This document shows positions 1-7,920 of a DNA stretch of 64,000 bases, piece after piece. A program made the position numbers and the translations under genes. The notes under the pieces are model-generated. The model did not search any database. It had not been told where the DNA came from and saw only the letters and a list, made by a program, of their open reading frames with translations. Within the stretch, counting starts at the first letter, position 1; each line of letters starts with the position of its first letter. The stretch is taken from NCBI RefSeq assembly GCF_013523055.1, contig NZ_JAAMQM010000017.1:86966-150965 (forward strand), written 5' to 3'. The DNA is from Pseudomonas capeferrum. GTDB taxonomy: Bacteria; Pseudomonadota; Gammaproteobacteria; Pseudomonadales; Pseudomonadaceae.

Positions 1-36
1 TACCACACCTTCCAGACCCCGCCCGAGGTCAAGTAG
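1..36 (+). CDS. coxA: cytochrome c oxidase subunit I, C-terminal end (partial)
   Basis: Reading frame 1 gives YHTFQTPPEVK followed by TAG. This is the usual C-terminal tail of the aa3-type cytochrome oxidase subunit I in pseudomonads, and it stops eight bases before the Cox11 gene. Only the last 11 codons are in the window. Identity rests on the short tail plus operon context. Confidence 0.7.
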   Translation, partial: YHTFQTPPEVK

Positions 37-43
37 GAGCGCC

Positions 44-616
44 ATGGACATGCACGGCCTCTCGCAAAGACGTCTGGTCCTGCGCCTGTCATTGATGACA
101 GTGGTGATGTTCGCCTTCGGTTTTGCCCTGGTGCCCCTTTATGACGTCATGTGCCAGGCCTTCGGCATCAATGGCAAGACCGCGGGGCAGTATCAGGGCT
201 CGCAGGTCAGCGATCCTTCGCGCTCGATTCGCGTGCAGTTCATGTCGACCAATGCCAGCGACATGGTCTGGGAATTTCATGCCAAGGCTGACCAGATCGA
301 GGTCAACCCAGGTGCGGTCAACCAGATGGTCTTCATCGCGCGCAATCCGACCGGCAGATCCATGACGGCACAGGCCGTGCCCAGCATCACTCCGGCTGAG
401 GCGGCGGCCTACTTCCACAAGACCGAGTGCTTCTGCTTCAGCCAGCAGGTGCTGCAGCCGGGCGAACGCATCGAGATGCCGGTGCGCTTCATCGTCGACC
501 GTGACCTGCCTGCCCATGTGAAACACCTGACACTGGCGTACACCTTGTTCGATATCACTGCTCGCCAGCCGCCAGTCGCCCGACTGACGGCAGAGGATGT
601 CCAGGGCGCCCGATAA
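44..616 (+). CDS. ctaG: cytochrome c oxidase assembly protein CtaG/Cox11 (CuB insertion)
   Basis: A 190-residue membrane-anchored copper chaperone. Cox11/CtaG proteins deliver copper to the CuB site of oxidase subunit I. One transmembrane helix (about residues 11-31) is followed by a periplasmic immunoglobulin-like domain. The copper-binding CFCF motif is at residues 129-132, and a further Cys is at 37 just after the helix. ATG 44 follows GGAG. The gene lies between coxA and coxC, with coxC 11 bases downstream, so the three are co-transcribed. Length is normal for the family. Confidence 0.95.
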   Translation: MDMHGLSQRRLVLRLSLMTVVMFAFGFALVPLYDVMCQAFGINGKTAGQYQGSQVSDPSRSIRVQFMSTNASDMVWEFHAKADQIEVNPGAVNQMVFIARNPTGRSMTAQAVPSITPAEAAAYFHKTECFCFSQQVLQPGERIEMPVRFIVDRDLPAHVKHLTLAYTLFDITARQPPVARLTAEDVQGAR

Positions 617-627
617 GGAGAACAGCA

Positions 628-1515
628 ATGGCAAGTCACGACCACTATTACGTCCCGGCGCAGAGCAAATGGCCCATCATTGCCACGCTCGGCCTGCTCA
701 TTACCGTGTACGGCCTGGGCACCTGGTTCAACGATCTCAAGGCGGGACGCCCGGATTCACACGGGCCGTTGATCTTCTTCGTTGGCGGGCTGTGCGTGGC
801 CTACATGATGTTCGGCTGGTTCGGCGCGGTGGTCAGGGAAAGTCGTGCCGGGCTGTACAGTCCCCAGCTCGACCGCTCCTTCCGTTGGGGCATGGGCTGG
901 TTCATCTTTTCCGAAGTGATGTTCTTCGTGGCTTTCTTCGGCACGCTTTTCTACGTGCGCATACTGGCCGGCCCCTGGCTCGGCGGAGAAGGCCACAAGG
1001 GCGTCTCCCATATGCTCTGGCCGAGCTTCGAATTCGCCTGGCCGCTGCTCAATACGCCTGACCCCAAGCTGTTTCCAGCCGCACGCGACGTCATCGACCC
1101 CTGGCACCTGCCATTGATCAACACCATCCTGCTGGTCAGTTCCAGCGTAACCATCACCCTCGCCCATCATGCCCTGCGCAAGGACCATCGCAGTGCATTG
1201 AAAGGCTGGCTGGGAGTGACAATCCTCCTGGGGATCGCTTTCCTAACATTGCAGGCCTACGAATACCACGAGGCCTACACCGAACTCGGACTGACCCTAG
1301 GCTCCGGAATCTACGGAGCGACCTTCTTCATGCTCACCGGCTTTCACGGTGCGCACGTGACGATGGGCACCTTGATTCTGATCGTCATGTTCGCGCGCAT
1401 CCTGCGAGGGCATTTCTCACCCGACAAGCATTTCGGCTTCGAAGCCGCCAGTTGGTATTGGCATTTCGTCGATGTGGTCTGGGTCGGGCTGTTTATTTTC
1501 GTGTACGTGCTCTAG
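628..1515 (+). CDS. coxC: cytochrome c oxidase subunit III
   Basis: A 295-residue integral membrane protein of the heme-copper oxidase subunit III family, with seven predicted hydrophobic helices. It ends in the typical WYWHFVDVVWVGLFIFVYVL segment. Subunit III is non-catalytic and stabilises subunit I of the aa3 oxidase. The start is set by an AAGGAG box eight bases upstream of ATG 628. It is third in the visible cox operon, directly after ctaG. Confidence 0.95.
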   Translation: MASHDHYYVPAQSKWPIIATLGLLITVYGLGTWFNDLKAGRPDSHGPLIFFVGGLCVAYMMFGWFGAVVRESRAGLYSPQLDRSFRWGMGWFIFSEVMFFVAFFGTLFYVRILAGPWLGGEGHKGVSHMLWPSFEFAWPLLNTPDPKLFPAARDVIDPWHLPLINTILLVSSSVTITLAHHALRKDHRSALKGWLGVTILLGIAFLTLQAYEYHEAYTELGLTLGSGIYGATFFMLTGFHGAHVTMGTLILIVMFARILRGHFSPDKHFGFEAASWYWHFVDVVWVGLFIFVYVL

Positions 1516-1521
1516 AGCGCC

Positions 1522-1725
1522 TCAGAACGGGGCGTGGGAAACCAGCTGACCGCTCAGCAGACCCCAGGTCACCAGAGCCAGGGTCAAGACGGCCAGGGTG
1601 ACCCTTACCGTCAGGGCCTTGAGCAGGCGGGTGGACTGGCCGTCATCTCGGGCCAGGAAGAACAGGCCACTGAACAGGCTGGCGATAGTGGCCAACAGCA
1701 TCAGGACAATCGCGGCTTTGAGCAT
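1522..1725 (-). CDS. DUF2909 twin-transmembrane protein
   Basis: A 67-residue protein made of two hydrophobic helices (about residues 3-22 and 39-60) joined by a short charged loop. It fits the DUF2909 'twin transmembrane' family commonly found between coxC and SURF1 in Pseudomonas. ATG 1725 is preferred over the longer frame because the conserved part begins at MLKAA. It is convergent with coxC, which ends six bases away, and points against the rest of the cox cluster. Function unknown; a role in oxidase assembly is only suggested by position. Confidence 0.75.
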   Translation of the reverse strand: MLKAAIVLMLLATIASLFSGLFFLARDDGQSTRLLKALTVRVTLAVLTLALVTWGLLSGQLVSHAPF

Positions 1726-1786
1726 GGCGAACTCCGAGGGAGGCACTGATGGGTACAAGTATAGCGAGCGCGCGGGTGGGGATATC

Positions 1787-2527
1787 GTGAAGCGGTTTCG
1801 CCCCGGGGTGATGCCGACCCTGGTCGTGCTTGTGCTGCTCGCAGGGCTGATCGGCCTGGGGTGCTGGCAGCTCGGACGCGCCGAGCAGAAGCGCGATCTG
1901 CTCGCAGCGTACGCCGAGCGTCGCGTGCAAGCGCCTGTGGACGCTGGCCGACTGATGGAGATGGAAGATCCCGCCTATCGGCGTATCGCTCTGCACGGAC
2001 ACTTCGACGGCGAGCACAGCCTGCTCCTGGACAACCGTCTGCGTGACGGTCAGGCCGGCGTGGAATTGCTGCAGCCTTTCCATGATGAGCCCAGCGGGCA
2101 GTGGTGGCTGGTCAATCGCGGCTGGCTGCCCTGGCCGGACCGTCGCGAGCCGGTGCATTTCGATACGCCCAGTGACCTCATGACGCTGAACGCCTGGGCC
2201 TATGTGATGCCGGGCAGAGCATTTCAGCTGCGCGCCGATGCGATCGGCGGGCAATGGCCGCACCTGTTGACGGCCATCGATGCCCGCCAGCTGTGGCAAC
2301 AGCTGCAGCGTAATGGCTTCGGTCACGAGGTGCGCCTGGAAGCGGGGCCCGCCAGCTATCGGGTTGACTGGGCCGTGACCTCCATGGGGCCGGAAAAGCA
2401 CCTGGGCTATGCCGTCCAGTGGTTTGCCCTGGCCCTGGCTCTGACGCTGCTCTACCTCTATTTCGGCTGGCATGACCACAAGGAGAACACCCATGGGCGC
2501 CGCCATACCTCCACTGGACATCCCTGA
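1787..2527 (+). CDS. SURF1 family oxidase assembly protein
   Basis: SURF1/Shy1 proteins assist heme a insertion into cytochrome oxidase subunit I. The protein has a helix at about residues 8-28, a periplasmic domain with the family motif around VNRGWLPW, and a second helix near the C-terminus (about 207-227). I chose GTG 1787 (VKRFRPG), the start that matches relatives; the frame is open further upstream but that part overlaps the opposite-strand DUF2909 gene. The 3' end overlaps the next gene by 35 bases, suggesting translational coupling. About 246 residues, normal length. Confidence 0.88.
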   Translation: MKRFRPGVMPTLVVLVLLAGLIGLGCWQLGRAEQKRDLLAAYAERRVQAPVDAGRLMEMEDPAYRRIALHGHFDGEHSLLLDNRLRDGQAGVELLQPFHDEPSGQWWLVNRGWLPWPDRREPVHFDTPSDLMTLNAWAYVMPGRAFQLRADAIGGQWPHLLTAIDARQLWQQLQRNGFGHEVRLEAGPASYRVDWAVTSMGPEKHLGYAVQWFALALALTLLYLYFGWHDHKENTHGRRHTSTGHP

Positions 2528-3077
2528 ACGTCGCACGTCCCGCGGCCGTGGGCGTTTGCAACTGTTCCTGATCGTGTCGCTGGTTCTGGGCCCGATGATC
2601 CTCGCGACGAGCATGTACAAGCTGCAGTTCTGGGTACCGGAGGGACGCAGCTTCCATGGCGAGATGATCGGTAACGGCCAGATGCGCGCCGATATCGGGA
2701 TCGACGCCAAGGAACAGCGCTGGCAGTTGCTGGTCAGCGCGCCGGCGGCATGCGATCAGGATTGCCGTCAGCTGGTCTACTTGGCGCGGCAGATCCAGAT
2801 CGGGCTGGGCCGCGACGCCAGCCGTGCCAGCCACGCGCTGGCCACCGCCCAGCCACTGGCGGCCGACTATCAGGCCCTGCTGGGACAGGAGTACCCGCAG
2901 CTGCAGCGCTATTCGCTGGACCTGCAACGTTATGGCCGGCAGGTGAGCGAACCGGGTCCCCAACTGTGGATCGTCGATCCGCATGGCAATCTGGTTCTGC
3001 GCTACGACGGCCAGGTGAACGGCAAGCAGGTGCTCAACGACCTGCGCCACCTGCTCAAGCTCTCCAACATCGGCTAG
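2493..3077 (+). CDS. membrane-anchored SCO-like protein of the cox operon
   Basis: A 194-residue protein with one N-terminal helix (about residues 21-42) and a periplasmic domain. It is usually annotated as hypothetical. A CDQDC pair at residues 87-91 has the C-x3-C spacing of SCO copper chaperones. The surrounding pattern (W-x-LL, nine residues, C-x3-C, then L-x-RQ) lines up with the true SCO protein encoded at 4269. The end (LWIVDPHGNLVLRY) also resembles the SCO/thioredoxin C-terminal strand pair. ATG 2493 is chosen for the AGGAG at 2481. It overlaps SURF1 and is followed nine bases later by ctaA. A redox or copper role in oxidase assembly is inference. Confidence 0.75.
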   Translation: MGAAIPPLDIPERRTSRGRGRLQLFLIVSLVLGPMILATSMYKLQFWVPEGRSFHGEMIGNGQMRADIGIDAKEQRWQLLVSAPAACDQDCRQLVYLARQIQIGLGRDASRASHALATAQPLAADYQALLGQEYPQLQRYSLDLQRYGRQVSEPGPQLWIVDPHGNLVLRYDGQVNGKQVLNDLRHLLKLSNIG

Positions 3078-3086
3078 GAGCTCGTC

Positions 3087-4160
3087 ATGGCCAGACCCGG
3101 TTTTCGCCTTGCCGTTTTCGCTACCGTGCTCGCCTTGCTGGTCGTCATGCTCGGTGCCTACACGCGGCTGACCCATGCCGGACTGGGTTGCCCCGATTGG
3201 CCAGGGTGCTACGGCTTCATCGGCGTGCCCAAGACCGAGGCCCAGTTGGCCCATGCCGAGCGGCACTTTCCGGAAAGCCCGGTGGAAGCTCACAAGGGCT
3301 GGGCGGAAATGACCCACCGTTATTTCGCCGGAACCCTGGCGCTGGTGATTGCCGTACTGGCCTTGCAGGCCGTACGCAGACACGCTCGTGACGGTCAGCC
3401 TTACCGCTTGCCCTTGCTGCTGCTGGCTGTGGTGCTGGCGCAGGCGGCGTTCGGCATGTGGACGGTGACACTCAAGCTCTGGCCCCAGGTGGTCACCCTA
3501 CATCTGCTGGGTGGCTTCATGACCTTGAGCCTGTTGTTTCTGCTGAGCATGCGCCTGTCACGGGCGTTTGCCCCTGCACCCAGGCTGCCTCTGAGTCTGC
3601 GTCGATTGGCGGCCTTGGCCCTGTTGGTCGTCATCGGACAAATTGCCTTGGGCGGCTGGGTCAGCGCCAACTATGCCGCCATGGCCTGCATCGACCTGCC
3701 CACCTGCCAAGGTCAGTGGTGGCCCACTGCCGACTTCACCAATGGCTTCCACCTGACCCAGCATATCGGTCCGAACTACCTCGGCGGGCAGTTGGACAGC
3801 GAGGCGCGCACGGCCATTCATCTCGGGCATCGGGTGGGGGCACTGCTGGTCATCGCCGTGCTGTCGGGCCTGAGCTGGAAGTTGCATCGCCATGGCTTGC
3901 ATGGCCTGGCCCGTCTGTTGTTGCTGGCGTTGATGGCACAGGTCGGACTCGGCATCAGCAATGTGCTGCTCCATCTGCCGCTGGCCCTGGCCGTGGCGCA
4001 CAATGTCGGTGGCGCCTTGCTGCTGCTGTCGGTGGTACTGGTGAACTACCGTATCCGCGTGGTCGACAAGGTTCGCATCGGCCAAGGCTGGCGCCTGACC
4101 CCGCTCTATACGGGCGCTGGCGACCATTCCTCGGGGGAGGATGCGCGGCGGCGCTTTTGA
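3087..4160 (+). CDS. ctaA: heme A synthase (COX15/CtaA family)
   Basis: A 357-residue protein with eight predicted membrane helices. It converts heme O to heme A for the aa3 oxidase. Conserved features include the early LTHAGLGCPDWPGCYG segment, the cysteine-containing CIDLPTC loop, and His residues in helical segments (EMTHRYFAGT, IHLGHRVGAL). An AGGAG precedes ATG 3087. The last ~30 residues after the final helix are polar and variable. In related pseudomonads the heme O synthase gene cyoE/ctaB commonly follows; here it does not. Confidence 0.95.
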   Translation: MARPGFRLAVFATVLALLVVMLGAYTRLTHAGLGCPDWPGCYGFIGVPKTEAQLAHAERHFPESPVEAHKGWAEMTHRYFAGTLALVIAVLALQAVRRHARDGQPYRLPLLLLAVVLAQAAFGMWTVTLKLWPQVVTLHLLGGFMTLSLLFLLSMRLSRAFAPAPRLPLSLRRLAALALLVVIGQIALGGWVSANYAAMACIDLPTCQGQWWPTADFTNGFHLTQHIGPNYLGGQLDSEARTAIHLGHRVGALLVIAVLSGLSWKLHRHGLHGLARLLLLALMAQVGLGISNVLLHLPLALAVAHNVGGALLLLSVVLVNYRIRVVDKVRIGQGWRLTPLYTGAGDHSSGEDARRRF

Positions 4161-4268
4161 GCGACTGCTCGGTGATGTACCGTGACGGTCGGCTGCACGC
4201 GATTCGGCACATGCCCACGCAGACCCCCAGCCCTGTTCATCACCGACCCCTTAGCCATTGTAGAGCCT

Positions 4269-4901
4269 ATGACCCGAACCCAGAAAACCGTTTTCATCCT
4301 TGCCGCCCTGGTCGCGTTGATCCTGGGCCTGACCGTCAACAAGGTGCTCAGTGGCCGAAGCGAAGGCAACTCGGCGGCGCTGATCGATGCCGGCATCATC
4401 CTGCTGCCGCAGAGCCGTGCGGTGCCGGATGTACGGATGACCGACCAGGATGGGCAGCCAGTGGCACTCGATTCGCTCGAGGGCAAATGGTCGCTGCTGT
4501 TCTTCGGCTATACCTACTGCCCGGATATCTGCCCGACTACCCTGGCACAACTTCGCCAAGTGAAGAGCGAGCTGCCCAAGGAGGCAGTCGAGCGCTTGCA
4601 AGTGGTGCTGGTCAGCGTCGATCCGAACCGCGACACGCCCACGCAGCTGAAGCAGTACCTGGGCTATTTCGACAAGGACTTTCGCGGGCTGACCGGATCG
4701 GTGGAGGATACCCAGACCCTGTCCAACGGCCTGAGCATCCCCTTCATCCCCGCCGATACCCGCAAGCCGGGATACACCGTCGATCACAGCGGCAACCTGG
4801 CCATCGTCGGTCCGGACGGACGTCAACGCGGGTTCATCCGCGCACCGATCAACAATCAGAAGCTGGTGGCGCAACTGCCTGTATTGGTTCGTCGGGACTG
4901 A
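4269..4901 (+). CDS. SCO1/SenC copper chaperone for cytochrome oxidase
   Basis: A 210-residue thioredoxin-fold protein anchored by one N-terminal helix (about residues 8-27). It carries the SCO copper site CPDIC at residues 84-88, and the distal His lies in the VDHSGN segment near residue 173. SCO proteins help build the CuA centre of oxidase subunit II. ATG 4269 (MTRTQK) matches relatives; the frame extends upstream but with no conserved sequence. It ends the cox cluster and is followed by a hairpin terminator shared with the convergent metQ. Confidence 0.92.
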   Translation: MTRTQKTVFILAALVALILGLTVNKVLSGRSEGNSAALIDAGIILLPQSRAVPDVRMTDQDGQPVALDSLEGKWSLLFFGYTYCPDICPTTLAQLRQVKSELPKEAVERLQVVLVSVDPNRDTPTQLKQYLGYFDKDFRGLTGSVEDTQTLSNGLSIPFIPADTRKPGYTVDHSGNLAIVGPDGRQRGFIRAPINNQKLVAQLPVLVRRD

Positions 4902-4915
4902 CCAGAAAGCAATGC

Positions 4916-4941
4916 GGGACAACCGTTAAACCGGTTGTCCC
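4916..4941. terminator. hairpin terminator between SCO gene and metQ
   Basis: Perfect 10-bp stem GGGACAACCG / CGGTTGTCCC with a six-base loop, between two convergent genes. There is no long T-run, so it may act weakly or in both directions. Confidence 0.55.
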
Positions 4942-4983
4942 ACACTGGGTGACGCAGTCGTGAAGCGACGTGGTGCTCGGCTA

Positions 4984-5754
4984 TCAGAATGCCGGGATCA
5001 CCGCGCCTTTGTATTTTTCGGTGATGAACTGCTTCACCTCTGGCGAGTGCAGGGCCTCGGCCAGCTTCTTCATGGCGTCCGAATCCTTGTTGTCGGGACG
5101 GGCTACCAGGATGTTCACGTACGGCGAATCGCTGCCCTCGATGACCAGGGCATCCTTCTCGGGATTGAGCTTGGCTTCCAGCGCATAGTTGGTGTTGATC
5201 AGCGCCAGGTCGACCTGGGTCAGCACGCGCGGGATGGTGGCGGCCTCCAGCTCACGGAACTTCAGGCCCTTGGTGTTCTCGCCGATGTCCTTGACGGTGG
5301 CCAGGATGTTCTGGTTGTCCTTGAGCTTGATCACGCCTGCCTTGTCCAGCAGCAGCAAGGCGCGGCCGCCGTTGGTGGCGTCGTTGGGGATGACCACGGT
5401 GGCGCCGGAAGGCAGTTCGTCCAGCTTCTTGAACTTGCTGGAGTAAGCGCCCAGCGGTTCCAGGTGCACACCGGCAACGCTGACCAGGTCGGTACCCTTG
5501 GCCTTGTTGAATTCATCCAGATAGGGCTGGTGCTGGAAGAAGTTGGCATCCAGGCGCTTCTCGGCGACCTGTACGTTGGGCTGGATGTAGTCGGTGAATT
5601 CCTTGACCTTGAGCTCCACGCCTTGCTTGGCCAGCTGAGGCTGGACGAACTTGAGAATCTCGGCATGCGGCACCGGGGTGGCGGCAACGGTCAGGGTCTC
5701 GGCCTGGGCAGAGAAGGCCGCGACAGCGGCGACGACAGCAAGCAGTTTCTTCAT
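4984..5754 (-). CDS. metQ: D-methionine-type ABC transporter substrate-binding protein
   Basis: A 256-residue NlpA/MetQ-family periplasmic binding protein. A cleavable signal peptide ends at FSAQA/ET (cut after about residue 18). There is no lipobox cysteine, so it appears soluble rather than a lipoprotein. Family hallmarks include TPVPHAEIL and the FFQHQPYLDEF segment. An AAGGAG box precedes ATG 5754. It is the last gene of a metN-metI-metQ operon read right to left, and a hairpin lies between metI and metQ. The ligand (methionine or derivatives) is inferred from family. Confidence 0.9.
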   Translation of the reverse strand: MKKLLAVVAAVAAFSAQAETLTVAATPVPHAEILKFVQPQLAKQGVELKVKEFTDYIQPNVQVAEKRLDANFFQHQPYLDEFNKAKGTDLVSVAGVHLEPLGAYSSKFKKLDELPSGATVVIPNDATNGGRALLLLDKAGVIKLKDNQNILATVKDIGENTKGLKFRELEAATIPRVLTQVDLALINTNYALEAKLNPEKDALVIEGSDSPYVNILVARPDNKDSDAMKKLAEALHSPEVKQFITEKYKGAVIPAF

Positions 5755-5770
5755 TGATCACTCCTTGTGA

Positions 5771-5785
5771 GGGCCGCTACGGCCC
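5771..5785. other. intercistronic hairpin between metI and metQ
   Basis: Perfect hairpin GGGCCG-CTA-CGGCCC just upstream of the metQ ribosome binding site. Such structures often stabilise or terminate part of the upstream message and raise expression of the binding protein; that role is inferred. Confidence 0.5.
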
Positions 5786-5816
5786 CCGACGGGCCGGCGA
5801 GGCTGCCCTATTGGGG

Positions 5817-6488
5817 TTATTTACGGGAAAAATGCACGACCAGCCGGTCGCCGACACTTTGCAGGATCTGCACCAGCACCAGCAACAGGACCACGGTGAC
5901 GATCATCACATCGGTCTGGAAGCGCTGGTAGCCGAAACGGATGGCCAAATCGCCAAGACCGCCCGCCCCCACCACACCGGCCATGGCGGTGTAGGAAACC
6001 AAGGTGATCGCGGTAACGGTGATCGCGGCGAAGATGCCCGGACGAGCCTCGGGCAGCAAGGCGTTCATGATGATCTGGCGCGTGGTGGCGCCCATCGACT
6101 GGGTCGCCTCGATAATGCCGCGATCCACTTCGCGCAGGGCGGTCTCCACCAGGCGGGCGAAGAATGGCGTGGCTCCCACCACCAGTGGCGGGATGGCACC
6201 GGCGACACCTAGCGAGGTACCCGTGATCAACACCGTGATCGGGATCATCACGATCAGCAGGATGATGAACGGCAGCGAGCGCAGGATGTTGACGACCAGC
6301 GACAGCAAGGCGTAGACGCCCTTCTGTTCGAACAGCTGGCGCGGTCCGCAGAGGAACAGCAGCACGCCCAACGGCAGGCCCAGCAGCACGGTGAAGAACA
6401 GCGAGCCGAAGAGCATGATCATGGTGTCGATGGTAGCCAGCCAGATTTCGGCCCAGTCGACGTTGGCAAAGTAAGCCAGGATATCCAT
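5817..6488 (-). CDS. metI: methionine ABC transporter permease
   Basis: A 223-residue inner-membrane permease of the MetI family with five to six predicted helices. The EAA-loop-like segment (TQSMGATTRQIIMNALLPEARPG) contacts the ATPase. Its start codon shares one base with the metN stop (TGATG), showing tight translational coupling. Length is standard for MetI. Confidence 0.93.
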   Translation of the reverse strand: MDILAYFANVDWAEIWLATIDTMIMLFGSLFFTVLLGLPLGVLLFLCGPRQLFEQKGVYALLSLVVNILRSLPFIILLIVMIPITVLITGTSLGVAGAIPPLVVGATPFFARLVETALREVDRGIIEATQSMGATTRQIIMNALLPEARPGIFAAITVTAITLVSYTAMAGVVGAGGLGDLAIRFGYQRFQTDVMIVTVVLLLVLVQILQSVGDRLVVHFSRK

Positions 6489-7495
6489 CAGCGCAGAACC
6501 TCCATATGTACATCTGCCGCCCTGAAGCGGTCGAACGCTGCCTCCAGATTGCCGCCGCTGACGGCGAGGGTCAGTTGGCCGTAGGGAGTGTCCTTGATGC
6601 GATCGATGCGCCCGGCAAGGATGCTGTAGTCCACACCGGTCTCGCGAGCCACGGTGCCCAACAGCGGTGCATAGGTGGCGTCACCCTGGAAGGTCAGGCG
6701 GACGATCCGGCCTGGCACATGGGCGAAGTCGTCGCGTTGCTCGGACTCGTCGACCTGCTCGTCTTCCTGGACGAAACGCTTGGTGGTCGGGTGCTGCGGG
6801 TGCAGGAAGACATCGGCTACCGCGCCCTGCTCGACGATCTGACCGGCATCCATGACGGCGACGCGGTCGCAGACTCGACGGATCACGTCCATCTCATGGG
6901 TGATCAGTACGATGGTCAGGTTCAACTCGCGGTTGATCTGCGCCAGCAGTTGCAGGACCGAGGCCGTGGTCTGCGGGTCGAGCGCGCTGGTGGCCTCATC
7001 GCAGAGCAGGATCTTCGGCCGGGTGGACAAGGCGCGGGCGATACCCACGCGTTGCTTCTGGCCACCGGACAGTTGTGCCGGATACTTTCTGGCGTGATCG
7101 GACAGGCCGACGCGTTCGAGCAGCTCGCTGACCCGTTGGTCGATGGCGGCCCGCGACAACTCGCCCGCCAGGTGCAACGGCAGCGCGACATTGTCGGCAA
7201 CGGTCTTGGAGGCCAGCAGGTTGAAGTGCTGGAAGATCATGCCGACCTGCTGGCGAAAACCCCGCAGCTTATCGGCGGCGAAGGCGGTGACCTCCTCGCC
7301 ATCGACGATGATCTTGCCACCGGTCGGGGCCTCCAGCCGGTTGATCAGGCGCAACAAGGTGCTCTTGCCGGCTCCGGAGTGGCCGATCAGACCGAAGACC
7401 TGTCCATTCTCGATGGTCAGGCTGGTCGGTCGAAGGGCGGGAATATCCCTACCGGCGACGCGGTAGGTCTTCTGGACATCTTGAAACTCAATCAC
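6488..7495 (-). CDS. metN: methionine ABC transporter ATP-binding protein
   Basis: A 335-residue ATPase that drives methionine import with MetI and MetQ. Walker A GHSGAGKST is at residues 38-46, the LSGGQ signature at 142-146, and Walker B ILLCDE with the ATSALD D-loop follows. The last ~95 residues form the regulatory NIL domain that binds methionine and inhibits transport in characterised MetN. The start is GTG 7495. First gene of the metNIQ operon. No SAM riboswitch was seen upstream. Confidence 0.95.
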   Translation of the reverse strand: MIEFQDVQKTYRVAGRDIPALRPTSLTIENGQVFGLIGHSGAGKSTLLRLINRLEAPTGGKIIVDGEEVTAFAADKLRGFRQQVGMIFQHFNLLASKTVADNVALPLHLAGELSRAAIDQRVSELLERVGLSDHARKYPAQLSGGQKQRVGIARALSTRPKILLCDEATSALDPQTTASVLQLLAQINRELNLTIVLITHEMDVIRRVCDRVAVMDAGQIVEQGAVADVFLHPQHPTTKRFVQEDEQVDESEQRDDFAHVPGRIVRLTFQGDATYAPLLGTVARETGVDYSILAGRIDRIKDTPYGQLTLAVSGGNLEAAFDRFRAADVHMEVLR

Positions 7496-7720
7496 TTAGC
7501 GAACCTTGTGGGGCGCATGAAATTTGGGCCAGCGGTGAACTGGATCGCGCATTTTAGCCTTTTCCCATAGTTGTTCTTAGCATTTATTTTGGAAACGACC
7601 AATCAATCGGGCATATCGCGACCACCGGTAATCCGATTGAACGCTGGGTGGCTCCGGTCGGTCACTAGCTGGACAAGCCCTGGAAGAACCTGGTGCTGTT
7701 CCAAGGATCCCAGGGCAACT

Positions 7721-7748
7721 CGCAGCGGCGAATCGCCGCTCCTACACG
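7721..7748 (+). repeat. REP element (palindromic core)
   Basis: AGCGGCGAATCGCCGCT at 7724-7740 is a perfect 8-bp-arm palindrome followed by CCTACA, matching the repetitive extragenic palindromes of the P. putida group. Confidence 0.75.
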
Positions 7749-7798
7749 GTGTGCGTCGAGCCTGGTCAAGTAGCGATCAACAGGACACGCACGGAACC

Positions 7799-7826
7799 TG
7801 CAGGAGTGGTAGTTCGCCGTTGCGAC
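7799..7826 (-). repeat. degenerate REP element in inverted orientation
   Basis: TGCAGGAGTGGTAG followed by TTCGCCGTTGCGA resembles the reverse complement of the REP at 7721-7748 with several substitutions. Together the two form a BIME-like inverted pair about 50 bases apart. Confidence 0.5.
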
Positions 7827-7920
7827 TTGCCCTGCGGTGAGGCCGAAACAGGTCGCACACTGCTCCAGTGAACAGCATCTCCTCGAAGGGCAAGCCTGAA
7901 GACCATGAGGAGAGCCAGCC

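Larger units (their letters stand above)
7496..7920. other. intergenic region between divergent metN and katE, with REP pair
   Basis: 425 bases without a supported gene. The metN side is AT-richer (around 7545-7600) and probably holds its promoter. The middle holds an inverted pair of REP-type elements. The katE side ends in a GGAGA ribosome binding site just before ATG 7921. Short open frames here have no recognisable features. Confidence 0.6.

Noticed and set aside
3900..4160. Frameshift or fusion at the ctaA C-terminus
   Set aside because: The polar tail is unusual but lies after the last helix, where the family varies; no broken frame is seen.
4984..5754. MetQ as a damaged lipoprotein
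   Set aside because: It lacks a lipobox cysteine but has a complete cleavable signal ending in AQA, so a soluble form is simpler.
7496..7600. SAM riboswitch upstream of metN
   Set aside because: No conserved SAM-riboswitch core or long paired leader was recognised.
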